64,000 nt of DNA from the NCBI GenBank assembly GCA_016800925.1, contig JABCPU010000241.1:1-64000 (forward strand), given 5' to 3'. The notes below the pieces were generated by a model. It saw nothing but the letters and a program-made list of their open reading frames with translations, was not told where the DNA came from and did not search any database. Each line of letters opens with the position of its first letter. Within the stretch, counting starts at the first letter, position 1. A program made the translations under genes and the position numbers. Below are positions 1-11,655 of the stretch, piece after piece. This stretch comes from Suillus spraguei (lineage: Eukaryota > Basidiomycota > Agaricomycetes > Boletales > Suillaceae).

Positions 1-251
1 TCGCTACCGCATGCGTAGTAGATCAGTAAAATGTCGACAGCAAGAAGTTAAATGAACGTTTGCGGCTAGCGCCATACGGTAGTATTGTTACTACGCGCTC
101 CCGGTGGTGGCTATGTTTGGTAACGTACATAGCAATATTGACATACGTACAATGCCCTTCAATCAACAACCTACCTGATCATCGACCCCCACCGTATCGC
201 CATTCTCTTCTGAATATTCTCCTTAACTCATCGATCTCATTAATCCGCGCC

Positions 252-959
252 ATGTTCGCGACACACGCAGATCCCGCATCTCTAGACCTTATGTTCCCTC
301 AAGAGCTCATCTCACCTGAAGTTTCAGCACAGCTTCCCTCTGATCTCCAGGTAAGTCGATAATCGGCTCTCTCTCATTGTTTTCGCATTAAAAAGACATA
401 GATGCGTCCGCTTGCGTCAACTGATTACAAACGCGGACATCTCGATGTCCTTTCTGTTCTATCCATCGTCAACGATCTCGGCGAGGTCGCATGGGTCGAT
501 CAGTTCAACGCCATGCGCGCAAACCCGTCCGCCTACTTCTCCATCGTCATCCTTGATAAGGCGAGCGATAAGATCGTCGGAGTAGGCACTGTCTTCATCG
601 AGCGCAAGTTCCTCCGTGGTCTCGGCACTGTCGGTCACATCGAGGATATCGCCGTCGACAAAAACCAGCAGGGCAAGAAACTTGGCCTTCGTATCATCCA
701 GGCTCTCACACATATCAGTGAGAGCAGCGGCTGTTATAAGACCATCTTGAACTGTAGTGATACCAACATTCGTCAGTTGTTTCTCTCCATAGACTTTTAT
801 TTATGCTGACTAAAGTCCAACAGCCTTCTACGAAAAGTGTGGCTATGTCAAGAAGGAGAACGAGATGGTAATTTTTCAAGCGCTTCTCATAGCCTTTGCT
901 AATGGGATGCGCAGGCAAAGTACGCGCCAGAACGCGTTAATAACGCACCAAAACTTTGA
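252..959 (+). CDS. GNA1: Glucosamine-6-phosphate N-acetyltransferase
   Basis: GNAT-fold enzyme of the UDP-GlcNAc (chitin and glycan precursor) pathway; it moves acetyl from acetyl-CoA to glucosamine-6-phosphate in the cytosol. Four exons fit without a frame break: 252-350, 402-771, 824-867, 915-959, giving 185 aa. Introns are 44-52 bp with GT-AG ends. Seen in the translation: the GHIEDIAVD strand, the acetyl-CoA loop NQQGKKLG, and the family's C-terminal FYEKCGY block, then a short tail ending at TGA 957-959. The start ATG at 252 was chosen because it gives the normal fungal N-terminus; an earlier in-frame TTG at 60 only extends into apparent upstream sequence. The length is slightly above the usual 150-170 aa. 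A housekeeping single-copy gene, with nothing odd seen. Confidence 0.92.
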
Positions 960-1267
960 CTTGCAATCCTTTCACTCGTATATATCATATCATCAATTGC
1001 CCGTATTCTAGATTTGACTGCAGAACGTTCTACGCGTACACCTTGCACATACCTGTATCATCGGTTTTATTACCAGCAAATTTTTGATGATTGACAACTC
1101 TTCTTGAAGAGTCAAGCGAGCACAGGAATGTATCAAACCTAGACCTCCCCAGAACCAGTAGAAGCGGATGTACCATGGGGAAGCATGCAGCATAGATTTT
1201 GCGCGTGATAAGTCATGTCGAAGAGGATGTGCGATACATAGGCATGTGGCAACAACAAAAGAACTGC
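960..1267. other. Convergent 3' intergenic space
   Basis: Space between the 3' ends of GNA1 (plus strand) and the eL24 gene (minus strand). Nothing coding or structured recognised. Confidence 0.5.
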
Positions 1268-1883
1268 TCATCGGCCGCCCTTGCCACCCTTCATCTGCTG
1301 CTTCGACACCCTGGGTCCACTCGCAACAGGCGCACGTGCAGGCTACACCGGCGTAAGTCGTACGCGCCTCTTCAATTATTGACAACATACCTTGGCCTTT
1401 TTCGACTCTTTCTCTTTCTTCTCAGTCTTGGCCTTTGCAATGGCCGAAATTCTCTGCTGGTTGCGGACAGCAGCGGTCTGGTTGCGCCTGGCGGCGATAG
1501 TAGCAAGGTCAGCACCAACGATGCCACGTTGGTGCTTCACGGTCCGGCGAGAACGCTTCTTAGCAACTTCTTCTGTAATACCCTTCTTGTGCATGCGGCG
1601 GTAGACCTGTGTCCATGCAATCTTACGTGGGTTCTTGCGCTGGAGGAACAGGGAAGAGTTCTTGGAACTGGCGAATCGGAAAACCTATATCACAAGTGGC
1701 ATTCAGGTAGGAAGCTTGAAACTGGGGGAGATGAGCTGACTTTGGAGTCTCCACGGACAAAGAGTTTGCCCTTGGAGGGGTACACACGGAAACCGGAGAA
1801 CGCGTCGATTTCGACCTTCTACTCAAACACATTGCACGATTTAGATTTCAGCGATAGATGTATATGCAGCGGAGACGCACCAT
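1268..1883 (-). CDS. RPL24: 60S ribosomal protein eL24
   Basis: Cytosolic large-subunit ribosomal protein. Exons on the minus strand: 1881-1883 (only the start codon ATG), 1741-1818, 1391-1684 and 1268-1342, giving 149 aa. The protein opens MKVEIDAFSGFRVYP, continues with the eL24 zinc-ribbon-like N-terminal domain, then KNPRKIAWTQVYRR and the basic helix TEEVAKKRSRRTVKHQRGIV, and ends in a lysine-rich tail GGKGGR. This matches fungal eL24 along its length. The first exon carries no more than the initiator codon before a GT donor, which is common in intron-rich ribosomal protein genes. The only oddity is the alternative reading of both strands as long ORFs, which are shadows. Confidence 0.95.
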
Positions 1884-2092
1884 CTATAGAACCAGCACGC
1901 ACGATAAGAACAAGTCAGTCTGCATCCTTTCCAAAGCTCATATAACAACAGAAACGTCATCCGTTATCAGCCTGATTCATCCACCACTCCTGCAGCTTAT
2001 CTTTGACTGAAATTCGTCCCAACTTCGCGCATGGACAGAACGGATGCATCTCTGGTGTTTTGCGAAGAGAAACAGCATGGATTCTTGCTTAC

Positions 2093-2313
2093 CTTGACGG
2101 AATTGCCGGGGCTTGCTGATTTGGTGACGCCTTCGAGGACGGGGCGAATTCGATGGGTGGCGGGGATTCAACTTCGGCTTGTGCCGTGACCAAATTTGGC
2201 AATTCCAAAAGGTTGTGACATAGCCTTGTACTTGACCGGGACTGTTGGCCACGTAGAAACGTAGAGTCGCTGAACCAAAGCTGGAGAGGTTCTATTGTGA
2301 CAGGGACGGTCAT
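2093..2313 (-). CDS. Small hypothetical protein, first exon
   Basis: ATG at 2313 opens a 73-codon exon that ends at a good donor (GTAAGC at 2092). The frame has normal composition, with a Pro/Ser/Gln-rich end. No family recognised. The 3' end is unresolved: several acceptors between 2052 and 2000 are possible and none clearly wins, so the stop is probably near 1980-2030. It lies upstream of eL24 on the same strand with only about 100 bp between them. Confidence 0.3.
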
Positions 2314-2359
2314 ATCGGGGACTCCCCAATTTTAATTCTCCCGAGTTACTGCTTGCCAT

Positions 2360-2771
2360 TGAAATAATAATGCTTCTACAGCTGCGAACATAACCAAGTT
2401 CGAGATTGATATTAAATTAAGCCGATAGCTAGAATAGATATTCTGTTGCTGTAGATATTGTTGACACAAGCGCGGTAAGCCAGTGCAGTGTGTTGAGAAG
2501 GGCGCACTGCAGTTTCAGGTACAGGGGTAAACCCTAAAACAAGAAATTGTCACATGGTGGTCACATGTCACTCTGTGCGTGCGAATACACCGCTACCTCC
2601 CACCGCGTCAGCAAAGCCTCTACGCAGTCGCTCCAGGTCACTCCCCAAGTAGTTCCGCCCTCCAAATCTCACTTCTAACGGTGTGTTCCCTTGACAGAGA
2701 CCACATATTTTCTGTTTATTCCATCACTGAATTTTGCCATCTCAAAGCCCTTTTAACGTCGTCTTCCAGTC
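2360..2771. promoter_or_regulatory. Divergent intergenic region upstream of synaptobrevin
   Basis: Gene-free stretch between the minus-strand small ORF and the synaptobrevin gene. It probably holds the promoter and 5' UTR of the latter; pyrimidine-rich tracts occur just before the start (2640-2770). No clear TATA box seen. Confidence 0.4.
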
Positions 2772-3407
2772 ATGTTCGTTTGTTCTCTCCAATCACAGAG
2801 GCGCAGTACTTCATCTATATTTTTCCCTATCATAGGTCTGAACCTTACGACCCTTATCTTCCTCGCAATGGCTCCTCATCCAATCCCGCTGGTGGATCAA
2901 GTCAAGGCGGAAACCCTAAAACCGCAGCTATCCAACAACAAATCGACGACACCGTCGGTATTATGAGGGAGAACATCACAAAGGTCGCAGAACGTGGAGA
3001 GAGATTGGATTCATTGCAGGATAAGACAGGTGCTTGATCTTGTGCTTAGGTTTTAAGCAAAGGTTGAAGCTATTTCCCCAGACAACCTTGCCGTTTCAGC
3101 ACAGGGCTTTCGTCGTGGTGCTAACCGAGTACGGAAGGTGAGTTTAACCTAACTTCTTTTTCTTGATGTAATACTAAAGTATATTAAACAGAACATGTGG
3201 TGAGTGTGATATTTTCTCTTTCATTTGCTACCAAGATTCATCGAACTCATAATTTCTCAGGTGGAAAGACATGAAGGTCCGTTGAACTCGCCGCTTAACA
3301 TAACGTTCAAAACTGATTCCGTTTAGATGCGCATCATCATTGGCGTCGCAATTGCAATCATCATAATCATCATCGTAGTCAGCATTGTGAAGGCAACACA
3401 TCACTAG
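2772..3407 (+). CDS. SNC1: Synaptobrevin-type R-SNARE (Snc1/2-like)
   Basis: Vesicle SNARE for fusion of secretory and endocytic vesicles with the plasma membrane. Six exons: 2772-2773, 2836-3029, 3082-3137, 3192-3199, 3261-3276, 3327-3407, giving 118 aa. The start codon itself is split AT/G by intron 1, so the protein opens [13 protein letters not shown]. Seen: the SNARE core [20 protein letters not shown] with the central R, the [13 protein letters not shown] juxtamembrane block, MWWKDMK, and a single Ile/Val-rich C-terminal membrane anchor ending in KATHH. Exon 4 is only 8 nt and exon 5 only 16 nt. All junctions are GT-AG and keep the frame, and the product matches fungal Snc proteins throughout. 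Confidence 0.92.
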
Positions 3408-3862
3408 GCAGCACGTGGGTTCCCACGTACATTGCTTATACTTACTACCACTGGCCTGTTGGTTGTTGTATCTATCCACCGTATCGTTAATTCTTCTGCT
3501 TGTTCTCTGTTTTACTTTTTTGTTGGCTACCATTCACCTGCATTCTTCGGTAGGGCCCTAGTGGGCGAATTGTGGACCCCGATACATAGCTTTCGCTTCG
3601 TTAAATTGTCACTCGTGTTGTGCTAAGTTATGGATGATCCACGTACCAATTGCTCTTGGCTAGTGCACAGGGCTCTACGATCCAAAATTCCTTCGACCTG
3701 TTTTCTGGGGGTCGAATTACAAAAAGATTGTCATTGATAATTAAGACGAGTACACCGTCACAGAGTACTTGAAGATATGGTCAGGCGCATGAAATCAACG
3801 CAACCGTTATAAAGTACTGGTACTGCTGGAGTTCTGTGTCGACCTCTGGTGCTTACCGCTTA
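3408..3862. other. Gene-free stretch after the SNARE gene
   Basis: Probable 3' UTR and spacer. Nothing recognised. Confidence 0.4.
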
Positions 3863-4199
3863 ATGGCTATTACTGAGACAGTAACCTTCAGTAAGTGTTA
3901 CTGCGAGTATGATGCTATTTATTTGTTTACATTGATCTCCCAGGTAAGATGAAACGTGCATCAATCTTGCATCACTGGATTAAACCTTGTTCTCCCGACC
4001 ACATGCTATCTTGTGAGTTCTTATTCTGAAATTTATGTAACGTTCGACATTTTATCCGAACGGTCAGGCTTCTGATTTTTTGCTGTGCGGATGATCATGT
4101 TCCAATTTTTAACCTTGGGACCAACACAATTGTCGATTTCTGGAGTGTCTATGATAATCCTGGAACTTCATTTTGGAATATCCAAATCAGACCAGTATG
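3863..4199 (+). pseudogene. Possible degenerate short gene of unknown family
   Basis: ATG at 3863 begins MAITETVTF and reaches a donor GTAAGTG at 3890. An exon follows after CCCAG near 3953, then another after GGTCAG near 4068. The last exon reads well only in a frame one base off: it gives FNLGTNTIVDFW and SVYDNPGTSFWNIQIRP before a donor at 4200. The one-base mismatch at the junction suggests a broken gene or a wrong model. The family was not recognised. Confidence 0.22.
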
Positions 4200-4489
4200 G
4201 TAGGCAAATCAACTGTTCGCGGCGCTCTTCCCGCGGAGTGCCGGCCCAGCGGCTTATGGAAGCGCTATATTTGCAAGGCCGCACGGGCATCCTCAGGATT
4301 AGTACAGGATTTTTTTGGCGATGCTGGGAACGCAGCTTATAAGTGGGGCGACCATTATCATGTTTTAGCGCTCCACTTTCCTACTCTTTCCTGTGTAAGC
4401 TAGAAAGACACTGATAAACGTCAACGCATTGAAAGGTATGTTCCATTTATCTACCTGCATCCCACGCTTGATATCGTTGTCATCAAGGT

Positions 4490-6868
4490 ACCGTTGAAGA
4501 AAAAGTACGAACGGCCTTGCGACTGGTCCAATGAAAACGTAGGCCAAATCACGATGTTGATGAGGTATAGTCCTTATATCGGCCTTCGGTACTTGTCTAC
4601 CTCTCAACCGTTCGGAGGCAGAGGCAGAGGCCTCCACTTGAAGGTCTCACAACTCCCACGGAAGTGTGATATGGAAACTGCGGAATTGGCGACGTTCTTT
4701 TCGGGCTCTCGAGGTTCCGCGCAGAACATGTGTAACATAATACGGTCTTAGCCATTCAAGTTGCGTCAGGGAGGTTGCGATGCGGAATACTCTGGCCTCC
4801 ATATCACTTTTGGCGAGCGCTTAATCTCATGCCAACATTGTTTATATCTCATGGCTTGCCTTATTTTCTGGCGCTATCATTTTCCCTTTTTTGTCAGGTG
4901 TGTCTCACTACATTAGCAAGCTAGGTCCACTGATAACTGTTTACAGACAAGATAAATGAAACCGTGGTGTTTGCAACTGGTGAGAAGATCACGAATCCAG
5001 TTTGCTAACTGCGTGGGAGTCGAGGCCGTTACTAGCGCTGAACTTAATATTGTGGCCAGTAATGAAATTTCAATAGTACACCATCCTCCATATCATCGGG
5101 GGCGTGTTTCGAAATTCTCTGCATGTGTCAACAATGAAAACTCACGTTAAGCATTATTCAGGGACGCAGAGTCCCCGAGTCACAAGTGCTAGTCCGATCT
5201 TGGACAATTCATCATGACGCCGCCGAAACGAATGTTGCGTTGGCAATCAGTCACTGGCCTTTGGCCTCCACGGTGTTTTATTCCAAAGACATTTCTGGAT
5301 TACTGGCGAAACTACTCTGCTGATCGACTTCCATTCTTGTCCTAGCTAGCCCTATATGCCACTAGTTCTGGCCTTCGGGTAACATGCCACCTTTGGTTGT
5401 TCCTGCCAGTCGCGCTATCTACGCCACTACGTGGGTTTCAAAGACTCCCTTTCCCTGGCGGATCGCGAAATGGGTCATAATTTCTGGTGCGTCCGTGCTC
5501 CTCAGGAACATTTCTTTTTGGTGTTAATATCTTGCACAGGGGGGGATTCAGAGCTAAACAAAGTATTGTGGGCAGAACGGCCAGAGTTCATTGATAATGT
5601 ATGTTTCGTCTGTGCTTGTACACCGTAATGCGCCGATATTTGCTGCAGGGTTCGTCATCCTCTTAGTGTTACCTTACATATGAGGGTTGCTCTCACCTGG
5701 TCCACGACACCAATCGGAATCGTGCGCATCTGGCCGCTCCTGCGAGTACGAAAAGACTGCCATGCCATAGATGAAGGAGAGAAATTTATCCAATGAAGAC
5801 GTAGGCCAAGTTACGATGATGTCAGCGGAACACGACACTCAGGTCGGCCTTCGGTGCCTGAGCACCTCTCAAATGTCCGGAGGCAGAGGCCTCAAGGCCC
5901 TACGTCCGGATTCCACAGAAGTGTAATTTGGAAATGGCAGATTCCGTGACGTTCTTTTTGTACTCTTGAGGTTACGCCCGAGATCGTGAATCGTGAGCAA
6001 TATGGTACGGTTGCGATGCGGGATACTTCAGGTCCATGTGAGTGCTTAATTTCACGTAAACATTGTTTCTATCTTATGACACGCCTTATTTCCTGCACTG
6101 CCATTTTTCCTTTTACTCTCAGATGGCTCACCACGTTGGCCAGTGGGGCTCACTGATGTGACCGTTTACAGCCAATAAACGAAAACATAATGTTTCATGA
6201 CTGGTCAGAGTATTACGATATAGCCAACTGCGTGTCGAGGCCATTAGTAGTGCTCGTGGCCAGCTATTAATAGCGCACCATACTCTGCTTCGTCGGGTGC
6301 GCGATTCAAGAGCTTCTACGGGCGTCACAAATGCAAGCTCACTTTAGGCATCACTCGGGGACACAAAGTCCCCAAGTCGCAGATGCTGGTTTTATCTCAG
6401 ATAGTCCATCATGACACTGCCAAAACAAATTTCACCTTGACAATCAGTCTCTGGCCTTTGGCCTCCATGCTATTTTGACATTCGCCGTTTTATCGGATTA
6501 CTGGCGGGACATCTCTGATGGTCAACTTCCATTCTTGTCCTAGCCGACCCTACATACCCCTGGCCTGCGAGCAACATTTGGCTCTTGGCCTACGGACCAC
6601 CTTTAGCTGTTGGCCTTCATGGCTATTCCTACCAGTCGTGCCATCTACACTACTATATAAGATAAGTTTCATGAAGATTCCCATTTCCCCTGAAGAATGG
6701 TTTACGATTACTGGTACGTTCGTACTCCTTAGGAACATTTCTTTTTGGTGTTTATCTCTTGCACAGGGAGAGGATTCAGAGCTGAAAAAGGCATTGCAAT
6801 CAGAGTTCATCCATAATGTATGCTTCGTCTGTACTTGTCCACAGCAGCGCGCTAATGTTTTACTACAG
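4490..6868 (+). repeat. Degenerate tandem duplication, about 1.2 kb units
   Basis: Segments 4490-5655 and 5780-6868 align in the same order. Shared landmarks are CCAATGAA(A/G)ACGTAGGCCAA near 4527/5791, GGAGGCAGAG near 4615/5879, GTTTACAG near 4940/6165, the CTGGCCTTTGGCCTCCA line near 5250/6450, and the gene remnants at 5470 and 6697. A third, shorter match (CTGGC, CTACATACC, TTGGCCTACxGACxACC) lies upstream of the gene at 8851. Identity is roughly 70-80 percent by eye, so the duplication is old. It carried copies of the finger-family gene. Confidence 0.65.
5470..5760 (+). pseudogene. Truncated copy of the D-S-x-L / twin-finger family
   Basis: Copy 1 of the family. It keeps the 17-nt first exon (5470-5486, M-G-H-N-F-W), intron 1, exon 2 (5540-5598) with D-S-E-L, and intron 2. 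Exon 3 (from about 5649) then jumps, by an internal deletion, to sequence matching the exon-4 stretch 7185-7240 of the 6697 copy, and stops near 5760 before the finger region. Exon 2 also shows a run of G where the intact genes read in another phase. Judged dead. Confidence 0.5.
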
Positions 6869-7499
6869 CACCCGTCATCCCTCGGCATGGCGAAGACTCG
6901 ACGAGCAACGATCAAGTGCCCGCTCCTGCTCATATGCATGATACGGGACTTTCTCAAACAACAGTCAATTTCCAGGCGATTTGACACACCCGTTTCTGAG
7001 AACGATCAGCGTAACACTCATATGTACGAGCTCCTCAGTGTCCCTGTTCAAGGGAAATTAACCCTTTGGCAGTGCTACTGGACAGCCCTCGCACAGCGCC
7101 TCCTTTGACTATTTCAACCCTCCTTTCTCTGATGATCCGTCTGCTAACGACGTTTCCGAACCGTATTCCATTAAGAGTCACCCTCACCAAGTCCACGCTA
7201 ATCAATCGGAATCGCACGCATCTGGCTGCTCGTCGGTCTGCAAATGGAATGATGGTCACGGTCCATGCAACGAAACTGCAAGTAAAGCAGAGATTGTGAA
7301 CCATCTGTCGTCCCATCTCCCGCCGCCTGGGCGCGCCCGTATGAAGTGTCAATGGGAGGAATGTAACCTCCCAGATCTCATCTGCCGCGATACGATCCTT
7401 CGCCACATACGTCAGATTCACCTCGGAATCAATCGTCGACGCCAGTCATCAATTAAGGCTAGACAGCCTAAACTCCATCAACGTCCACAGCCGTATTGA
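6697..7499 (+). pseudogene. Twin-finger family gene, frame broken at exon 1/2
   Basis: Model by comparison with the 8851 gene: exons 6697-6713 (17 nt, M-V-Y-D-Y-W), 6767-6817, 6869-7023 and 7073-7499. A TATA-like TATATAA lies at 6654-6660. Exons 2-4 are mutually in frame. Exon 4 ends in the family finger: C-K-W-N near 7239, then C-Q-W-E-E-C, I-C-R-D-T-I-L-R-H-I and H-L-G near 7340-7420. Exon 2 lacks one base relative to the 8851 copy (GGAG-AGGATTC against GGAGCAAGATTC), so joining exon 1 to exon 2 gives an early stop. Either a recent pseudogene or a gene using another start. Confidence 0.5.
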
Positions 7500-8640
7500 T
7501 CATGATTGCCTCGCTGCTGTATAAGATCTGTTTCCTGCTTCTGCTGATGTTTCTTACTGTGTCGCTTTTGTACAGACTGATATGATGGTTTATTCATGGC
7601 ATGCCTTTATCATACCTTGTTTAACTTTCAAGTTGTTCGTCTTTAGATATCCTTTTTCCACGTATCTGAGCGTTCAATTAGATTAAAAAAATTACGAGAT
7701 AAATGGCATTACTGTAATCCCTATCTTTCCGCACTATGTTCATAACTAACACCCCCTTCTGGAGTCAGAAGCTTTAGAATATTCCTATATGTAGAATCTT
7801 GTCACTTGATACAATTCACCAAGCAAGGGCTGAACATGTAGAAATAGGGGTCGAAAACATTAAGGCTGTGGATTTACCGATCCGAATTAGCTAGACTCAC
7901 AATCAGCGCTTGAAGAAACTTTGCAATGATAGTAACATTGCTACCGCACCCTAGGTCGGATACTAGAACCATGCTATCCCCCTGAGGTGCGTCACCGTCA
8001 TACCTCTCCCCAATAGCTGGCAATTAACACTTGGCTAAAAGGTTAGAGTCAAGATATCTGGGTATGACCTTTCAATTTGCCATGGCTGGCCGGACTCCTG
8101 TTCAAACGTTCATGATCCGGTACCAACTTTAAGTTGCTACTATGGTAACTCTGCGTTACTTAGTGGTATCTCGTAGTCAGAATAGCCGCTCAGAGTTCAT
8201 TGGCTCACTTGGGATCATATTTGGAACATCTACAGGAACAAGCTGTTTGACCAATGAGAGCACTCATGACTCAGAGTTATTGCAATTCTGGGCAGCCTCA
8301 TCTGTGATCGTGTAGAGGCAAGCCTTCGAATCGCAGATCTGTTCCACGAGGGCCGCTGCTGCTTTCCATGATGTTCAGCCATCATAACCCTCAAAAATGG
8401 CCCTCAAAAATGTAGGGATGTGATATCCTTTGCTCACCGACTGATACTTCAGATCGAAGGGCAAGCGCATTATCTTACATGATATGACAGTTGCGGTACA
8501 CAAGTATAAAAATTCTCTCTCAGGCACCAAGGTTTGAGGCCTTAAATAGGCAGGGACCGACAGGCCTATCGGCATCACCCAGCATGGCTATGGCATGCAA
8601 TTTCTTCAATTTCAACGTTGCAACTCTGGACCTTCTTCAA
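7500..8640. other. Gene-free stretch
   Basis: AT-rich sequence with only short ORFs that lack homology I recognise. No repeat structure seen beyond scattered matches to the flanking duplication. Confidence 0.4.
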
Positions 8641-8850
8641 CATGGCCTTTTGGCCTTTGTGCTTTATTTTGCATCTGATATGAATATGTAGTGATTGGCA
8701 TTCATGCCTTCCCGCCTCCCCTGGCTTCACCTACATACCACCGGCCCTTGGCCTACAGACAACCGTTGGTTGTCGGCCTTCCTGGCATGACTCTTTCATG
8801 TCTCTGGGCTTATATTCTGAAGGATTCCGGGTCATCAGTATGAGTGCTCA

Positions 8851-9876
8851 ATGCCATCACCCACAATGCATCACTTTACGCCCTACAATTACTGGTTTGT
8901 CTGATCTGCACCACTGTATTTCTTGTTGCTCATCGCCTCTTGCAGGGAGCAAGATTCAGTGCTATATCCACACATCAAAGCATCAAATGCGGAGCGCTTG
9001 CAAACAAGTATCAATTACGTGTGTTTGGTCTGCGCAGTATGAACGATGTAAAACACTAACAACTTGTTATTCGGATAGGCCAATCCTCAGCCTCACCAAC
9101 ACTCCCTGCATTCTGCACTAGACAATTATCATGGCGATTCTACACTCGTCGTTCCCCAGCGTCACATCGCGTGTAACAGGGACTGGACAACCGAAGACCA
9201 AATAGTGGGTCCTTGTAATAACGTACATAATGTGGGTTTATTGTTGATCCCGACACTGCTCCCTCTCGATCAGGAGACAGCTCAGGGCGACATTCAAAGG
9301 TACGAGCCCCTCAAATAGGACCAACGATCTAGTTCGTAGCGGATTTAACTCCTTTTCTTTAGTGGCGCTGCTGGATGGCATTCACGCCACGTTTATTCCG
9401 GCAATTCTCCCTATGCCTTTTCCGACTATTTGCCCGCCCACAATATGGGCTTATCTGGCACAAATCTTGCCAACCCAGGGATCTTTTCACCCGTGCAAGG
9501 GCTCCAGCATAACCCACGTCATCAATTCCAGGAAGAGGTTTACCCTCATCCTCGGTATGTGGTCAATGATGATGACGTCGGTCACACGTTTGTGTGCAAG
9601 TGGAATGATGGATATGGTATATGCGGCAGGACTATAAATACAACCAGGGCCGGGGAGCACATGTCATCATACCATTTTAAGTCGTCTTTGCCCGCAGACA
9701 GTCGCTTGGAATGTCTGTGGGAGAACTGTAAACTCCACAGGCCTGTGCGGCGAGATACAATCACTCGCCACATCCTCGAGAAACATCTCGGACTCAAGTA
9801 TCGATGCAAGGCTTGGGTAGCATCCCCTGCTGGTGCCAGTTTCCGTGATTCACGTAAAAATGCACGCTTGCGTTAA
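8851..9876 (+). CDS. Twin C/H-finger protein of an unnamed agaric family
   Basis: Four exons give one open frame of 283 aa: 8851-8894, 8946-9018, 9079-9299, 9363-9876. Residues 1-15 end in Y-N-Y-W, followed by E-Q-D-S-V-L-Y-P-H-I-K-A-S. A Gln/His/Pro-rich middle follows. The C-terminal part (about 200-265) has C-K-W-N...C...H-M-S-S-Y-H, then C-L-W-E-N-C, R-R-D-T-I-T-R-H-I and E-K-H-L-G-L-K-Y-R-C. The pattern resembles two C2H2-like fingers in tandem, so nucleic-acid or protein binding is plausible but not shown. Related copies at 5470, 6697, 48472 and 50822 share exon order and phases. The start was chosen so that exon 1 enters exon 2 in the conserved phase. I know no named function. Confidence 0.6.
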
Positions 9877-10244
9877 CGATGTCTTCGTAGTAATTGTTCT
9901 GCTCTATTTTTAGTTGCTATTTGTTGTTGTTTCTGTACAAACCATTGTGTTGTTTATTCCCTAGCTTGCGATACCATGTATATGTAACGATGCAGAGGTC
10001 GTGAATCTAATGAAATCCAATCATGACCGGAGGGTAGTCGGGCATGTAACTATATACCCTGGGGGTGCATCGTCGTCTTTAATCATAAGCGAGGACACAA
10101 TGTGCACTTCGTTCTATCGCCATAGAAATGGCGAGAGATACGAGTGAATACGTACGCGCTTTGTTCCCCTGCGTGGACAGTGGCCTAGTAGGAGCCTCGC
10201 TAATTGGAACGAAAGATACTGCACACTAACAATAATGCTCAAAT
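9877..10244. other. Gene-free stretch
   Basis: 3' region of the preceding gene. Nothing recognised. Confidence 0.4.
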
Positions 10245-10490
10245 CCGAGATATAACATACCACCTAGCTTTGCGAAGTTCAAACTATGTGCCACGAGGAA
10301 AGAAACGATGTGAGCTGAAGATCGAAGATTCACCGAAGGAAAATGAAATTATGAAGATTTACAAAGATCCAGATGGATTCTCATTTATGTAAATGCGGAG
10401 GATCGACACGAAGTTTGAAACGTGACTTTAAATTGAGTTATGTACTGTTGTGTATCATGATTCACGATGATATATAGCTACGAGAGATAA
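10245..10490 (+). repeat. Dispersed repeat, copy 1
   Basis: About 245 bp matching 36840-37075 in the same orientation. Shared blocks include ACTATGTGCCAC, AAAGAAAYGATG, AGATCYAGATGGATT and CGTGACTTTAAATTG / TGTACTGTTGTGTATCAT. The 36.8 kb copy has TG or CA at several places where this copy has CG. Nature of the parent element unknown. Confidence 0.6.
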
Positions 10491-11655
10491 ATCAGATATC
10501 TCGTGTGGACTCGGCTATTATAAGTGCACGTGGGTCATACCAAGCAGTGCCATATGATGTGTCTCATTATGGTTGACTGAAAATAATAAAGCAAGTAGTA
10601 AGAAGCAGCAAAAATGACAAACATACTAGAAAACCTGTAGTAGTGATCCCGAAAGATAAACAGCCTTTGTATAACCAATTGCTGAGGTGAAAAATTGTAC
10701 TGGAGTCAAATGGTCATGCACACACACACACACTCGAATGTGCATTGCAGCCCGATGTGATTGGACTCTTGGAGCTCCAGAACTCTGGTCTAGGTGGACT
10801 ACCACAATACTGTCACCACTGCCATTATACCAACATCATGTAGAGGGCAAACTTCACTGAGTCGTTTCAGCGCCCTCACAGGTGCACTCGATGACACCGT
10901 AGCAATATGCAGGAGGTCGCAAACCATAGTGCTACCACCCTCAACGTATGTCAGCGTGCTCCAGCGTGCACTGACCCTGGTGTGAACATTATTTGTTGTT
11001 AGAACAGCCTAGTACAAGCCTGAGGCCTGATATATCAACAGATAGATGAATACAAAGTGCTCCATTGTGAATGCAAGCTTGAGGATCATTGATAAATTGA
11101 TAGCCTGTTGCTGTAGGCACTGACAGTGGCTGCCAGGCAGTGGTGACAGTTCGAAGCTATTTCTGAGGTGTCACAGCGGTCTTTGAATCTTCGAAGCTAA
11201 GGTTCGGTTGGTCACACCCGGATGACGTCGAAGCTAAGTGCGTATCTCTACAGTAGTGCCATTATTAGTAATAACTTCGCCAGCCAATCTCACAAGAAAA
11301 AGGCTTCTCAAGTTCACGCACAACCTGTTGTGGCCAAAAATGCGAAGCATTGAAGTGTGAGAGTATTGTGGGGAGCGATAAAAATAGGTGGTGTGGCCCA
11401 CAGTAGGTAGCCAGACATGCGAAAATGTGCTGGGGATGATACATGCACAGCTGAAATTCAAAAATATTCTAGATATGGGCCATATGGCAGATCATGTATT
11501 TATGCAGGAATGATATATCCTAACAGTATGGATAACCTGCCTGGATGATGCAGGGTTTCTGCCTTATAGGATGTATCAATACGACTATATCGGCTGCTAC
11601 CTTCCATTCAGTAATGTCTGCAAAACGATGCTTCGTATACTTTGGCAATTCCATA
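10491..11655. other. Gene-free stretch with a short AC microsatellite
   Basis: A short (AC)n run near 10715-10732 and repeated TTCGAAGCTAAG-type words near 11150-11240. No gene recognised. Its last part is the 3' flank of the aspartic-protease-like gene. Confidence 0.4.

Noticed and set aside
1199..1945. 248-codon plus-strand ORF
   Set aside because: It is antisense to the four-exon eL24 gene, whose protein matches its family end to end.
4085..4403. Plus-strand ORFs of 76-85 aa
   Set aside because: Shadow frames over the possible degenerate gene and the spacer; composition unconvincing.
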